NCBI GenBank assembly: GCA_030998225.1
Contig: JAPYXD010000308.1
Coordinates: forward strand, 3,234,001 to 3,298,000
Direction of reading: 5' to 3'
Origin: Diplolepis rosae
Lineage: Eukaryota > Arthropoda > Insecta > Hymenoptera > Diplolepididae
Length of the DNA: 64,000 nucleotides
The translations under genes were made by a program, and so were the position numbers. Numbering within the stretch: the stretch's first letter is position 1; each line of letters starts with the position of its first letter. Positions 22,660 through 33,375 of the stretch are shown here, piece by piece. A model generated the notes under the pieces. That model saw nothing but the letters and a program-made list of their open reading frames with translations. It searched no databases and was not told the DNA's origin.

Positions 22660-25485
22660 TACATCTGGCCACTTTGTCTGGGTCAGATTTCGTTGAAACT
22701 CGCGCATTTTTGGCCACCTTATTTAGGTCAGGTTTCGTTGAACTCGCGTATTACGCGAATATTTTTTGTATTTATATCAGTCCTGACGTCCATTTAACTT
22801 TGCGCATTATTTGGCCACATAATTTTAAGCCAGAGTCCGAAGAGCTCGCGCATTACTTGGCCACCTTACTGTAAATCAGAGTCCGAAGTGCTCGCGCATT
22901 ACTTGGCCGCTTTATTCAGGTCAGAGTCTAAGGACCCTAAGTGTTAATTATTATTTTTTGGCCACTTTATAAAAATTCCTATACCCCTAAGAATTCGCGC
23001 ATTATTTGGCCACTCTTTTCAGGTCAGACTGCGTTCAACTCGCGTATTACGCGCCTATTTTTGTATTTATATCAGTCCTGACGTCCATTGAACTCGCGCA
23101 TTACTTGGCCACCTTACTGAAAATCTGAGTCCGAAGAGCTCGCGCATTACTTGGCCACCTTACTGTAAATCAGAGTCCGAAGTGCTCGCGCATTACTTGA
23201 CCACTTTATATATAAAAATCCTGTACTAAGAATTCGCGCATTACTTGGCCACATAATTTTAAGCCAGAGTCCGAAGAACTCGCGCATTACTTGGCTACTT
23301 TATATAAAAATTCTGTACTAAGAATTCGCGCATTACTTTGCCACCTTATTTAGGTTAGATTTCGTTTGATCTCGCGTATTACGCGGCTATTTTTGCATTT
23401 ATATCAGTCCTGACGTCCATTGAACTCGCGAATTACTTGGCCACATAATTTTAAGCCAGAGTCCGAAGAGCTCGCGCATTACTTGGCCACTCTTTTCAGA
23501 TCAGACGTTGTGCAACTCGCGTATTACGCGGCTATTTTTGCATTTATATCAGTCCTGACGTCCATTAAACTCGCGCATTACTTGGCCACCTTACTCAGGA
23601 TCAGAGTCTGATGTGCTCGCGCATTACTTGGCCACCTTACTGAAAATCTGAGTCCGAAGAGCTCGCGCATTACTTTGCCACCTTATTTAGGTCAGACTTT
23701 GTTTGATCTCGCGTATTACGCGGCTTTTTGTGCATTTATATCAGTCCTGACGTCCATTGATCTCGCGAATTACTTGGCCACATAATTTTAAGCCAGAGTC
23801 CGAAGAGCTCGCTCATTACTTGGCCACTTTATATAAAAATCCTGTACTAAGAATTCGCGCATTACTTTGCCTCCTTATTTAGGTCAGACTTCGTTTGATC
23901 TCGCGTATTACGCGGCTATTTTTGCATTTATATCAGTCCTGACGTCCATTGAACTCGCGCATTACTCAGCCACCTTACTGAAAATCAGAGTCCGAAGTGC
24001 TCGCGCATTACTTGGCCGATTTATAGAAAAATCCTGTACTAAGAATTCGCGCATTACTTTTCCTTCTTATTTAGGTCAGACTTTGTTTGATCTCGCGTAT
24101 TACGCGGCTATTTTTGCATTTATATCAGTCCTGACGTCCATTGAACTCGCGCATTACTTGGCCACCTTACTGAAAATCTGAGTCCGAAGTGCTCGCGCAG
24201 TACTTGGCCGCTTTATTCAGGTCAGAGTCTAAGGACCCTAAGTGTTAATTATTATTTTTTGGTCACTTTATAAAAATTCCTATACCCCTAAGAATTCGCG
24301 CATTATTTGGCCACTCTTTTCAGGTCAGACTGCGTTCAACTCGCGTATTACGCGCCTATTTTTGTATTTATATCAGTCCTGACGTCCATTGAACTCGCGC
24401 ATTACTTGGCCACTTTATATATAAAAATTCTGTACTAGGAATTCGCGCATTACTTGACCACATAATTTTAAACCAGAGTCCGAAGAGCTCGCGCATTACT
24501 TGGCCACTTTATATAAAAATTCTGTACTAAGAATTCGCGCATTACTTTGCCACCTTATTTAGGTCAGATTTCGTTTGATCTCGCGTATTACGCGGCTATT
24601 TTTGCATTTATATCAGTCCTGACGTCCATTGAACTCGCGAATTACTTGGCCACATAATTTTAAGCCAGAGTCCGAAGAGCTCGCGCATTACTTGGCCACT
24701 TTATATAAAAATCCTGTACTAAGAATTCGCGCATTACTTTGCCTCCTTATTTAGGTCAGACTTCGTTTGATCTCGCGTATTACGCGGCTATTTTTGCATT
24801 TATATCAGTCCTGACGTCCATTGAACTCGCGCATTACTTGGCCACCTTACTCAGAATCAGAGTCTGATGTGCTCGCGCATTACTTGGCCATTTTACTGAA
24901 AATCTGAGTCCGTAGTGCTCGCGCATTACTTGGCCGCCTTATTCAGGTCATAGTCTAAGGAGCCTACGTGTTAATTATTATTTTTTGGCCACTTTATAAA
25001 AATTCTTATAACCCTAAAAATTCGCGCATTACTTGGCCACTCTTTTCAGGTTAGACTTCGTTAAACTGCGTATTACGCGGCTATTTTTGTATTTATATCA
25101 GTCCTGACGTCCATTGAACTCGCGAATTACTTGGCCACATAATCTTAAGCCAGAGTCCGAAGAGCTCGCGCATTACTTAGCCACTTTATATAAAAATCCT
25201 GTACTAAGAATTCGCGCATTACTTTGCCTCCTTATTTAGGTCAGACTTCGTTTGATCTCGCGTATTACGCGGCTATTTTTGCATTTATATCAGTCCTGAC
25301 GTCCATTGAACTCGCGCATTACTTGGCCACTTTACTCAGAATTAGAGTCCGAAGTGCTCGCGCATTACTCGGCCATTTTTTATCAGTCTTAGAATCCGTA
25401 GTGCTACTGTATTAATTGGCCACTCTATTTAAGTCAGAGTTCGAATAACTCTCGTAATATTTTGCCACTTTACAACAGTCTTATA
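22660..25485 (+). repeat. PLE minisatellite array between ORF and downstream repeat
   Basis: About 2.8 kb of tandem units of about 46-54 bp, beginning about 65 bp after the PLE stop codon. Unit types include CGCGCATTACTTGGCCACC, CGCGTATTACGCGGCTATTT, and a longer unit with TTAATTATTATTTTTTGGCC. They recur in blocks such as A-B-C-D-E. It is the inverted counterpart of 16525-19115 and would be transcribed as 3' UTR of the PLE. Last units near 25380-25480 grade into the downstream repeat. Confidence 0.9.
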
Positions 25486-26545
25486 ATCTGAAAAACTCGG
25501 ACATCATACTTATAAACTTAATATTATATTTTTCCGGGTTCCATTTATTAAGAATCAGAGGTTTCGAAATACCAGGAAATTAATTTTTCGTGAATTTCCA
25601 CTTTAGTTGCATTTTTTTCTCTCTATATCCACAGAAATGTGTACAATTTTTACGACGTCGGGACCGTAGTGAGTGCCTTTCCTTACAGAGTTTTTCGAAC
25701 ATGTATAATAATATAATCTCAAGTGCCGGGGACATTAAAATAAGGTTTTACTGTGTATAACCCTTGGTGTTGGAACCTGACCTATCTGGAGAATGCTTTC
25801 TATACACGTCAAACTCTGAACACTTGTCTTCCTAAATACGACTTCTTCCCAAATCAGTTTTCTTTTAGCCATGTGGCAGAGTGGTGGACTTACTTTCGTC
25901 TGTCATCTCTGCGGCTTCGGAGAAAATACAAAATAAAAATTTTTCCGTACCAATTACATCGTTCTTATTGTTTTAACTTCAGTGTCCTTTACTTCTGGTG
26001 CTCGTGAATGTGTGTGGTTTGCTGTGCGTGCTTTACCAAGGATCCACGTTATATTCTCCATCGTGTTGTTTCTTTCTTTGGTGTAATAATTGTGTTTATA
26101 TATGTGCCCTTGAGAGAGTGCGTTCCGCGGTCGCATTTTTCACGGTTCCTGTGGGAGAGGATTACTCGTTGGAACAGTTTTTGGAACGGTCTGGTTCCTT
26201 CACACCTAGGAACTCGCTTACCCATAAGTCTTTCCGCATGTTTACTCTATCTTTTTCTAATATCAATAAGCAAAGGGAAAAAAAGAAAAAAACAAAAAAT
26301 ACAATAATTATTAAGTTGCATGTCTTAGTTAATAAATATTTAAAGGTTACTATTAAGCTAATTGGCACTGAAGAGGGCCCCCATTTGTGGCCGAAACGTT
26401 TGCCTGTTGTATTTTTTATGTGTTCTATCACTTAATTAAAAAAATAAATCCGTATCAAAACTGACCCCATGCCAAATTAACTATTACAAAATTATTATTG
26501 TGGGTCAATAAAACATTGAACATGTACGGAAACATGTCACGATAT
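25485..26545 (+). repeat. PLE downstream terminal repeat (PLTR)
   Basis: 3' repeat of the full unit, ending at CACGATAT (26545) before the right target duplication. It carries ribozyme-like motif copy 3 and a 33-bp deletion near 25704 relative to the other two copies. Confidence 0.88.
26364..26404 (+). ncRNA. Hammerhead-like ribozyme motif, copy 3
   Basis: Same as copy 2: GGCA 26364-26367, CTGAAGA 26368-26374, GAAA 26393-26396, position 17 T at 26400, TGCC 26401-26404. Cleavage of a read-through transcript at copies 2 and 3 would release a unit-length PLE RNA. Confidence 0.65.
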
Positions 26546-26557
26546 AAAACATACTGT

Positions 26558-27198
26558 GTTTATAGAATTATATCGAATTATCGGCTAAATTGAGCTGTGG
26601 TATACTTTGTCGAAGCCGGAAGAGTAAGGGCAAGTTAGTTAAGCAGACTCATTTGACCAATGTTCATGAAATAAGAATTTTTTTTTTTTTTTTTAAACTT
26701 GTTGAAAAAATCCAAAATTCCAACTCTTGTTTCTAACAGTGCTCATAAATCCCACTTATTATCCTAATAAAATTTTCCGACAATGGGTTTGAATTCGTGA
26801 AATTGCCATGGAAAAAACCTATCCTCATGAAATCTTGGCATATCACAGTTAAATGAATCAACTTAAGTTTATTGTAGAAGAACTTCCAACATAATTATTT
26901 TTTCATAATTATTTCATAAATTTTCAATAAACAATTGATATCTTATCGTATTCTGGGCCTTTTGAAAAACTGGAAAAAATATAATATTTTCTTTCGACAT
27001 GCGCAAACTAAATGCAAATGTAACCAAATGGTAATGTATAGTTGCGCATATAATTTGCGCAAGTATCGACTTTCTCAATCGATATAGCTCTACTTATGAC
27101 CATCGTCAGATATCTTCTTGGTGTCTACTGCTAGTTTGTACTGACGGTTGTACTTGTTATCGATTGCATTATTGATTCACTGAAATGAAACAGCTTTA
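26558..27198. other. Non-coding sequence between PLE and hAT gene
   Basis: AT-rich with a T17 tract near 26680. It may include the leader of the hAT element, but I could not find its 5' terminal repeat. Confidence 0.4.
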
Positions 27199-29358
27199 AT
27201 GGCAGCAAAAATCCTTCAAAACCCGATAGACATGTTCAGCATTGATCTTCTCCAATCAAATTCAAGACAAAGTTTTGCGTGGAAGCATTTCGGAAATTTG
27301 ATTTATGCCGAAAGCAATAAAAAAGAATAGTAGCCGTCGAAAAAGTCTACTGCCGTGAGTGTTTAGAAAGAGCAAAAATTGAATCGGAATCAAGGGGAAA
27401 CAGCGCTTTTTGAAGGTAAGTATTTTATATCATATATGTTATTTACGTTATATGGATAATTCAATTCGATTAGACTTAGAACCCTAACTCACTAATGTGA
27501 GGTTATGTTTTAACAGGACCGCATTGGCTGACTTTGCAAATCGTTATTTTTTGCTTTGTTTTTTGTTTTGTTGAGAAGAAACAAGAAACGAGATTCTATT
27601 TTAAGCATGTATTTAATTATATCCGGCTTTGTGATTTTAATTTTGCAGTTTTGACATAAAATGCTATAATGTTAGTGTTAGTACAGGAAATTTATCTCTT
27701 CATCTCAAAGAGGCTCATAATATTAAAGACGAAAACAACATATCCAGACTGGAAAAGCAAAGGAGCATGTTGCAGTTTGCGAATCCAGTATCAAAGCAAA
27801 AAAATGAGACGGATGAAAAATGGCTCCTTTCATGTCAACTGGCTTTATGTTTTTCAAGAGATTTGATGCCTTTTACAACAATAAAACGCGAAGGGTTCCA
27901 GGATTTTTTAGTGGTATGACGTTCACTGATTCTTTTTTGTTTGTTTGTAAAATTAGGTAAATCTTTAAGCATTGAAGTATAATCTTCTATATGTGCATAT
28001 ATACTGAATTAAATATTTTGTGTTTTTAGAGTCGCAGAGTTATCAAATCAAAAGAAGATCTTCCCGTTCCGACAACAATATCAATAGTTCTCGCTACTGT
28101 GCCATGACGCTTGATATGTAGGAGGACATATATCGCAGACGTCCGTATATTACGTTTACATACCACTATATCAATGAAGACTTAAATTGATTCACCTGAC
28201 TTTAGCTACGCGCATTTTAAAGCCTCCACATACTGGTGAAGCTATATCAGAAGCTATTTTTGACATAAAAGAAAGGTTTCAATTGAATACTAAGGAAATT
28301 TTTGCTGTCAGTGATGCTGGCAGGAACGTTAAAAAACAATCTAGACACGGAAGAAGTAGAAGAAGAAATTGCGAAAATCACTGGGGATAACACTGACGAA
28401 AGAGCCGAAGAAAGCAGTGAACAAGTCGCAAAAGATACAAGGAAAGAGTATCATCGTAAGACAATCAAGCAAGATTTTCCTACTAGATGGCATTCATTTT
28501 TGATAGTTCTTGAAAGTCTGGGATCTCAGCGGGCTCCTGTTGTTAGACTTCTAAAGAAGTCTGATTCTAAAATTCATATTTCAGTTCTAGAATGGCAACT
28601 ATTAGAAAATATGGTGATTTTTTTAAAAAACTTTCGATCTGCCACTGAGATTCTTTCAAAGGACTCCGAACCTACCATCAATCTAAATCTACTTTTCAGA
28701 AGTGAATTGAGTTCTATTTTACAAGAAAAGGCAGATGATGGGTCCTGCTTATCTAAAATAAAAAGAAACATGCGAAAAAACTTTGACTACAGGTTCCCCG
28801 TTACGGACGTGCAAATTGCAGGAGCGCTTTTAGATCCACGTTTCCAAAACTTAAAAGAAGTCGACCTTGTTCTAAAAGATCGCTGTACGACTAAGTCCCA
28901 GTTTTTGTCAGATCAAGTTCGACTTTATGTTCTACAAACTGACCTTCCGACTGACTACGCTAATGCTTGCACAACAAATTCAACGCTGCAAACAAAGTCT
29001 GAAGATTACATACTTTCCCTTGCGGCGAAACATTCACTAGATGGCCAATCTGAAAGTTTGACTGTGATTGAACGAGAATGCAATTCCTTTTTCTCTGCAT
29101 TCAATCCATCACCTGTAAAGAATGGAGATGTCCTAGGATTTTGGAAAACAATAAGTAAGCAGATGCCGTGGCTGTCATTTTTTTGCTAGGAGAGTTTTGT
29201 CTATTCCAGCAACTAGCACACCAAGTGAACGCGTTTTTTCTGTAAAAGGGCTAATCCTCAACGTGAAGAGATCATCCTTAAATCCTCTCAATGTTGACAA
29301 AACAATCTTCATTTACAATAACTACAGTTTTGTACAAAAATTAATATACAAAGATTAA
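27199..29358 (+). pseudogene. hAT-family transposase gene, spliced, inactivated
   Basis: A BED-finger hAT transposase with introns. Exon 1 starts at ATG 27199 (MAAKILQNPIDM), has AWKHFGNLIY and, in another frame, the BED cysteines VYCRECLE, and ends at 27415|GTAAGT. Exon 2 (27649-27913, after TTTTGCAG) has GNLSLHLKEAHN, completing the zinc finger, and LCFSRDLMPFTTIKREGF. Exon 3 (from about 28031) has RRRPYITFTYHYINEDL, KPPHTGEAISEAI, SDAGRNVK, LLDPRFQNL and the C-terminal dimerisation block RVLSIPATSTPSERVFSV. Defects: tandem TAG codons near 27345, a TGA near 27410, a TAG where the conserved Trp of D-x-W is expected (about 28119), a frameshift near 28330 and one extra T in the T-run 29178-29184. 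It would have cut and pasted a hAT element. Confidence 0.85.
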
Positions 29359-29589
29359 AGAGTAACTTTGCTAAAGGTTTAGAGTCAAAAAGACGAAAAC
29401 ATCAAAAATGTATTTAATAATTAAATCGAAGTTCCTATTAAATTCCTAAGCAATTTTATAACTTAAGATTTCTTCTAAATGATGCTTTTATTAAGAATTT
29501 TGTATGATTAAATAATAAATATTTATTAAATTTTATAAAGGAATTTTCTTCGTTAACTTTTTCAAATTTATAAACAAGAAATACATGAA

Positions 29590-29741
29590 AGAAAAACCAT
29601 TTTATAAACACGCGCCGACATTAACGCCGCCACGCCGCCGCCGAAAATTTAGAACCGCGTCACGCCGGCGCGCCGCCAGCCGCCGATCATATTTAGCCTA
29701 AACGCCGCTGCCGATCTTACTCACGTCGGCGCAGACCTCTA
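29590..29741 (+). repeat. GC-rich 3' subterminal end of the hAT element
   Basis: CpG-rich sequence packed with GCCGCCG-type motifs, closing with CGTCGGCGCAGACCTCTA at 29741. hAT elements of this kind often end in such subterminal repeats and a TAGAGG-type inverted repeat. The matching 5' end was not found, so it is deleted or too diverged. Confidence 0.5.
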
Positions 29742-30437
29742 ATAAAACCCCAAAGAATTCAAGTCCATCGAAAAAATTTAGAAGCAGCAATTATTTTAGA
29801 AATCATGACGAAAATAATGTTGCGCGACATTGTGTTTTGAGACGTTGTGGAGCGCACGTTCGCACATGCGCCGTTATGAGACTTTTTTTGAAATTGGAGG
29901 ATTGTGAAATAAAGAAATTGTTCATTCATATCGTATTTTCCTCAATTTCTCTACATTATTTAGAAGTAATTACTGCATGAAATGTCATTGGTGATAGACT
30001 AATTCGGGAAAATCTCGTTAATGTTTATTCACCATTTTGTTGGCTTTCAAACAGTTCATCACGATTATTAAGACGATGCAGTTATTTAGTTTTGAATCGT
30101 AGAAGTGAAATACTTTGCTTACCATTTTTCCTAAGTGAATCATCATTTGAAATGCCCTCGCAAAATGACACTGGAACCCTCTGAATGTGGAGAAACATAA
30201 TTTTGTTTATAGGGGACTCGAAAAAGTTAGGATAAAATTTTCGGACCTCATTTAAATAAATGTCGCTCCACCCTTCCGTAACTTTTTTGAGGCCTTTATA
30301 TACACTTGTCACGTCCCGCGACTCTAGCACCTAGAGTAACAAACAAATTAAGGAACCAATGAAGGGATCAAGGCAACATTACCACGTTCTTGATTATATC
30401 GACTCAACAGCAAGATCTAATAAGAAATAAGAAGATC
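29742..30437. other. No confident gene
   Basis: A minus-strand ORF of 82 codons (30082-30330) shows no domain I recognise and has no supporting context. The rest is AT-rich. Confidence 0.4.
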
Positions 30438-30796
30438 GTTAAAATCGAAAGGCAGATTTGAATAGAATTGATATATTTGGCTGTGACATTAACACCAGGT
30501 AATAAATTTCATCGGAGCGTGAGTCATCAGTGGAGGCAACTCATTTGACCTTAAGCTTCAATACCAAAATATGGAAAAGATCGTACACCTTGTTTTTACT
30601 TCCACAGTAGTTGACCTTTTCGTTAGAATCGAAAAGCAGATAGAATAGAATTGATATATTTGACTGCGACACTAATGCCAGGTAATAAATTTCATCGAAG
30701 CGCAAGTGATCAGAGAAGGCAACTCATCCGATCTTAAATACCAAATATGGAAAGGTGGTACACCTTGTTTTTTACTCCCACCATAGGTGACCTTTC
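30438..30796 (+). repeat. 184-bp tandem duplication upstream of a TATA box
   Basis: Two copies (30438-30621 and 30622-30796), about 85% alike. Both contain GAATTGATATATTTG and AGGTAATAAATTTCATCG and end near TGACCTTT. Their position immediately before a TATA/Inr pair suggests duplicated upstream promoter elements. Confidence 0.7.
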
Positions 30797-30803
30797 AAAG
30801 GCC

Positions 30804-30845
30804 TATAAAAAGCGAAAGTTCCAATAGAGTTCAGTTCAGTTAGTA
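30804..30845 (+). promoter_or_regulatory. Core promoter-like TATA box and initiator
   Basis: TATAAAAAG at 30804-30812, and TCAGTT initiator matches at 30831-30836 and 30836-30841, about 30 bp downstream. This is the arthropod spacing for TATA and Inr. No ATG-led ORF follows, so it may be an LTR or non-coding promoter. Confidence 0.5.
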
Positions 30846-30876
30846 GTCAACGTGCGATTTCTACAATGTAACCAAC

Positions 30877-31040
30877 GTGAGTCCAGTCCAGTACCATCAT
30901 CTCTACAGGGCGAGTCTAGTCCAGTACCATCATCTCTACAGGGCGAGTCTAGTCCAGTACCATCATCTCTACACAGCGAGTCTAGTCCAGTTCCATCATC
31001 TCTGCACTGCGAGTTCAGTCCAACCTCATCAGATTCTCTC
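30877..31040 (+). repeat. 33-bp minisatellite, about 4.5 copies
   Basis: Units read GAGTCTAGTCCAGTACCATC plus ATCTCTACAGGGC, with substitutions increasing downstream. The period is a multiple of 3, and one frame encodes an 11-residue repeat (ESSPVPSSLQG). That frame has no ATG and stops at 31043, so coding is doubtful. Confidence 0.8.
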
Positions 31041-31189
31041 TGAAACTAGGATCAAAGAATCAACCATATTCCTTCATTAGTAACTTTAAGTTTAAAATGT
31101 TACATTTTCTAAAGAGTAACTTTATTTCAACTTGTTATTGTTACAAAAAGTAACGTTACTCACCCAGAAATGCATTCATACTATTAAGT

Positions 31190-31764
31190 TTTCAAAATAG
31201 TATGTTTGTTTCGAATTCAATACTTCAGATTACTTTTTTATGAAAATTACAGCCACTTTATGGGCATTCCACAGTTCGCGTTCTCATATGTGACATTACA
31301 CTCATATGACGTGTTTCGCGAAAAACTTCTATGATGTTCAATCTCATGGGTTAATAATTGGTTTAATTAAGGATAAAATCAATTTTAAATTGAGAGTAAG
31401 CCGCACGTACGGTTTATTGCTTCTATTGTCATGACCCACTACCTGCTTTTGGGTTTTACTTCAAGCTGGCCGACAAAATTTGGGACGATTCGGCTTAAAG
31501 CATATATGCAATCTTTGCGGACTTCGCACATGTAGGTTTAAGATATGAGAATAGTTTTTCACGAACATTTTTCCTTAACCTCTAAGTCATAAAATTTTCG
31601 TCCGCCCCAAGGTTTATAGAGGTTTTTTTTTATTGCTTCTATTGTCTTTTTCCGTTACCTGATCTAGGGATAAATTTCAGTCACGTATGAAAATTTCCTT
31701 CCTAATATTTCGTCTCCCAATTCGTCACAAGTTTGGGTTTGAGACGTCTCAAACTTCTATATCA
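31190..31764. repeat. Outer inverted repeat, right arm
   Basis: 31309-31764 is the reverse complement of 10611-11103; 31198-31305 is that of 15376-15465. The two blocks are contiguous here, with a single TATGA-type site between them. This arm therefore lacks the hAT-like foldback and represents the arm before insertion. Confidence 0.75.
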
Positions 31765-32722
31765 TCTGACTTTACTATTCACAAATTCTACTATGCTCTA
31801 GCATTTCACAGAAAATTTGCACACATTTTACTTTTAACATGATAATTTAAAAGATTCTACTGTTCATTTTTTTACACAAATTCTCCATCATGCTGAGATT
31901 CTGCATAATTTTCCTTGGGATAGAATTCTAGTGTAATTCCGTGAAATTCTTCCTTCGAAAATCCCTTATAATTTTTCTGCAAGTTTTTTTCATTTTCTTC
32001 ACAAAAAGCAATTAATGCCTATTAGCAGCTCATCTTCCATCGGCTTTGCCGATATATGTTCAAAATAGCTGATATAATCAGTGATATTGAACCAAGATAA
32101 CATATTGCATAGAAAAAAGGCAGTCAATGATTCCAATTAGTCAAGCTTATAACTGGTTGAAGTTCAGAGAATATATATTCTGATCCCTGTCCCCGCTTTG
32201 TTTACAGAAAGCCTGCACAAATTGTACAGAAATTTTGCAGAAATTCTGTTGTCCATTTTTCCGCACAAATTCTGCAGAGTGCGAACTACAGAAATTCTGC
32301 AGAATTTCCGCACTTTTTTCTTACTTGGGAGTTTACAGCATGATTTATAACAAATGAATCGTACAGTTAATTACAGCCATGCATCACCCAAAGATTTCTA
32401 CCATACCGGAATTCCAGTTCCTTGAATCTCATTTCCATTCAAAATTTCATAGCGAGACATAAAAATTTGTAAAATTGAATAGAATTTATCAGTTATGATT
32501 ATAAACAATTATGGCCAGACATACCTATCTTAGTGTATTTTATTTAATACAATTTAATTACAATTTTGGATGCAAAGAATATGTGTTATGTAATAACATT
32601 GCTATAATTATTTTGCGATTTTTTATGTGAATGAATAAAATAGATAATGAATGATTTTATGTATGATAAATCATGCAATTGAAATATCAAGGTTAATTTA
32701 ACTTCTGCTGCTTTCTATCCAG
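31765..32722. other. Intron sequence with degenerate AATTCTGCAG-like repeats
   Basis: Between about 31780 and 32320, short motifs such as AAATTCTGCAGA and ACAAATTCT recur irregularly. Similar motifs occur near 44590-44840. The rest is AT-rich up to the pyrimidine tract CTTTCTATCCAG before the GMC exon. Confidence 0.45.
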
Positions 32723-33082
32723 GTACTGCCGTACTTTACGTGCATGGAAAATAACACCGAAATTAATAGAGTTGGAAAAAAATATCACTCAACAGGCGGA
32801 CCACTAACTGTTGAAAGGTTTCCTTGGCAGGCTCCTTTAACTGACGACATTCTTCAAGCAGCTGTAGAAAGAGGATTTACACTCACGGAGGATTTAAATG
32901 GAGACCAAATTACTGGTTTTACTGTGGCTCAAACAACTAGTTACAATGGCGTTAGAGTCAGTAGTGCAGCAGCCTTCCTTAGACCTGTAAGAAATCGTCG
33001 TAATCTTCATGTAATGATAAATGCTACAGTAGCTAGAGTTATTATCGAGGATTCTAAAGCAGTTGGAGTTCAATACTACAAG
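32723..33082 (+). CDS. GMC oxidoreductase, internal exon (glucose dehydrogenase-like)
   Basis: A 360-bp exon, open throughout in one phase, between acceptor TTTCTATCCAG (AG at 32721-32722) and donor AAG|GTATAC. The 120 residues start VLPYFTCMENNTEI, include YHSTGGPLTVERFPWQ, QTTSYNGVRVSSAAAFLRP and RRNLHVMINATVARVI, and end AVGVQYYK. These are the segments after the FAD-binding part in insect GMC proteins (FAD-dependent oxidation of sugars, ecdysone or other alcohols). The enzyme is usually secreted or membrane-associated and about 600 residues long. The next exon in the chain is at 58518 and joins in phase 0. The upstream exons with the N-terminal FAD-binding motif are not in the 32.7 kb before it, so that intron is very long or the gene is incomplete. 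The exact substrate cannot be read from sequence. Confidence 0.9.
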
Positions 33083-33375
33083 GTATACATATATTTTTTC
33101 CAAAACTCTTATATTTGATGATAGAGAGTTTCCAAGAGGGTCCAAGACAGTCTCGAAAAATAAGAAGACTTCTAAAGCAAATGAAAAAAGTCATACAACG
33201 AAGATTGCAAACATATTTGATGATATTACGAAATATGTATATTTGTTGTTACCAGTATATATAGTATTATTAGCGGAGTAAATGATGGCCTTTCTGGTAT
33301 TGGATCTATAACTTAATTCATGCGGTCTTTTTCCAAAATTTGAACGTTTATTTAAGAAAAACATGTACAATAGTA

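Larger units (their letters stand above)
15478..26545. mobile_element. Penelope-like element composite, head-to-head, 12-bp TSD
   Basis: An 11.07-kb insertion flanked by AAAACATACTGT at 15466-15477 and 26546-26557. It has two units. The left one is inverted and incomplete: long terminal repeat 15478 to about 16525, then a minisatellite to 19115. The right one is + strand: repeat 19116-20090, ORF 20039-22595, minisatellite, repeat to 26545. Inverted partial copies joined to a full copy, long 'pseudo-LTRs', an RT with a C-terminal GIY-YIG nuclease, and target duplications of about 12 bp all match classical Penelope. The inverted unit ends in a run of A (T on the + strand at 15478), about 58 bp short of the downstream repeat end. 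It lies in the outer foldback element. Confidence 0.9.

Noticed and set aside
15478..26545. Telomere-associated PLE (Terminon or Athena-like)
   Set aside because: The RT carries a GIY-YIG domain and a 12-bp internal target duplication, and no TTAGG-type telomeric repeats are nearby. It is a canonical interspersed Penelope.
30852..31043. Short secreted-repeat protein gene (ESSPVPSSLQG repeats)
   Set aside because: No ATG in that frame and no splice site that clearly supplies one. Kept only as a minisatellite.
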